The notes below the pieces were generated by a model. The model had not been told where the DNA came from, ran no database searches, and saw nothing but the letters and a program-made list of their open reading frames with translations. The translations under genes and the position numbers were made by a program. Positions 41,058 through 41,136 of a stretch of DNA of 41,136 bases are shown in pieces. Origin of the DNA: Clostridium sp. UBA4108 (lineage in GTDB: Bacteria; Bacillota; Clostridia; Clostridiales; Clostridiaceae); the NCBI GenBank assembly GCA_002381695.1, contig DFXM01000051.1:1-41136 (forward strand), in the 5' to 3' direction. Every line of letters starts with the position of its first letter. Position 1 is the stretch's first letter.

Positions 41058-41136
41058 TATATAAGTTCCAATTAAATTTATGCATTATACAAATAGCTAT
41101 ATTATAAAAATTAAATAGAACTTCATATTATTACTG

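Overview
This window is a stretch of chromosome from a low-GC, spore-forming, anaerobic Firmicute, most likely a Clostridium sensu stricto. The evidence is the strong A/T codon bias, AGGAGG-type ribosome binding sites, spore genes (sipL, a gerABC operon, spoIIR), a reverse rubrerythrin with a PerR-like operator, and a prmC-prfA-sua5-ywlE-rpiB-upp-atp gene order that parallels Bacillus subtilis. Nearly all genes read left to right. The exceptions are rpmE, an XRE/cupin regulator, reverse rubrerythrin and one tiny membrane protein. I see no tRNA, rRNA, CRISPR array, prophage or transposase.

Layout. 1-3.3 kb: a phage-shock-like membrane stress operon (pspA, ydjG, ydjI). 3.5-7.1 kb: veg with tandem promoters, a predicted minus-strand small RNA, the spore coat morphogenesis gene sipL, and ispE. 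7.2-13.0 kb: a short-chain fatty acid transporter and a germinant-receptor operon preceded by a small two-helix membrane protein. 13.1-17.5 kb: spoIIR with a sigma-F-like promoter, ddl, a PP-loop RNA thiolation-type enzyme, a DUF1934 protein and a sensor-less sigma-54-type activator. 17.9-22.2 kb: pyrG, rho, rpmE. 22.3-31.2 kb: XRE/cupin regulator, tdk, yqhQ-prmC, prfA with its own promoter and a folded leader, a membrane protein, a ZIP transporter, sua5, ywlE, rpiB, upp. 31.1-33 kb: reverse rubrerythrin, a decayed-looking stretch, dCMP deaminase. 33.3-40.6 kb: the complete F1Fo ATP synthase operon atpIBEFHAGDC. 40.7-41.1 kb: a small unknown gene.

Most notable. (1) The ATP synthase delta subunit (atpH) is about 350 residues, roughly twice the usual length, because its C-terminal domain occurs three times: two well-conserved copies flank a diverged one. 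(2) A consensus sigma-A promoter (TTGACA-17-TATAAT) and an intrinsic terminator on the minus strand between veg and sipL define an unannotated small RNA of about 85-90 nt. (3) A family of intergenic inverted repeats recurs downstream of genes: 41 of 48 bases match between the copies near 3.35 and 17.6 kb, and there are decayed copies near 13.0 and 19.6 kb. (4) prfA, atpF and the last small gene each have a conspicuous hairpin just upstream. All positions and motifs were read by eye. Family assignments come from recognisable motifs and synteny, not from database searches.
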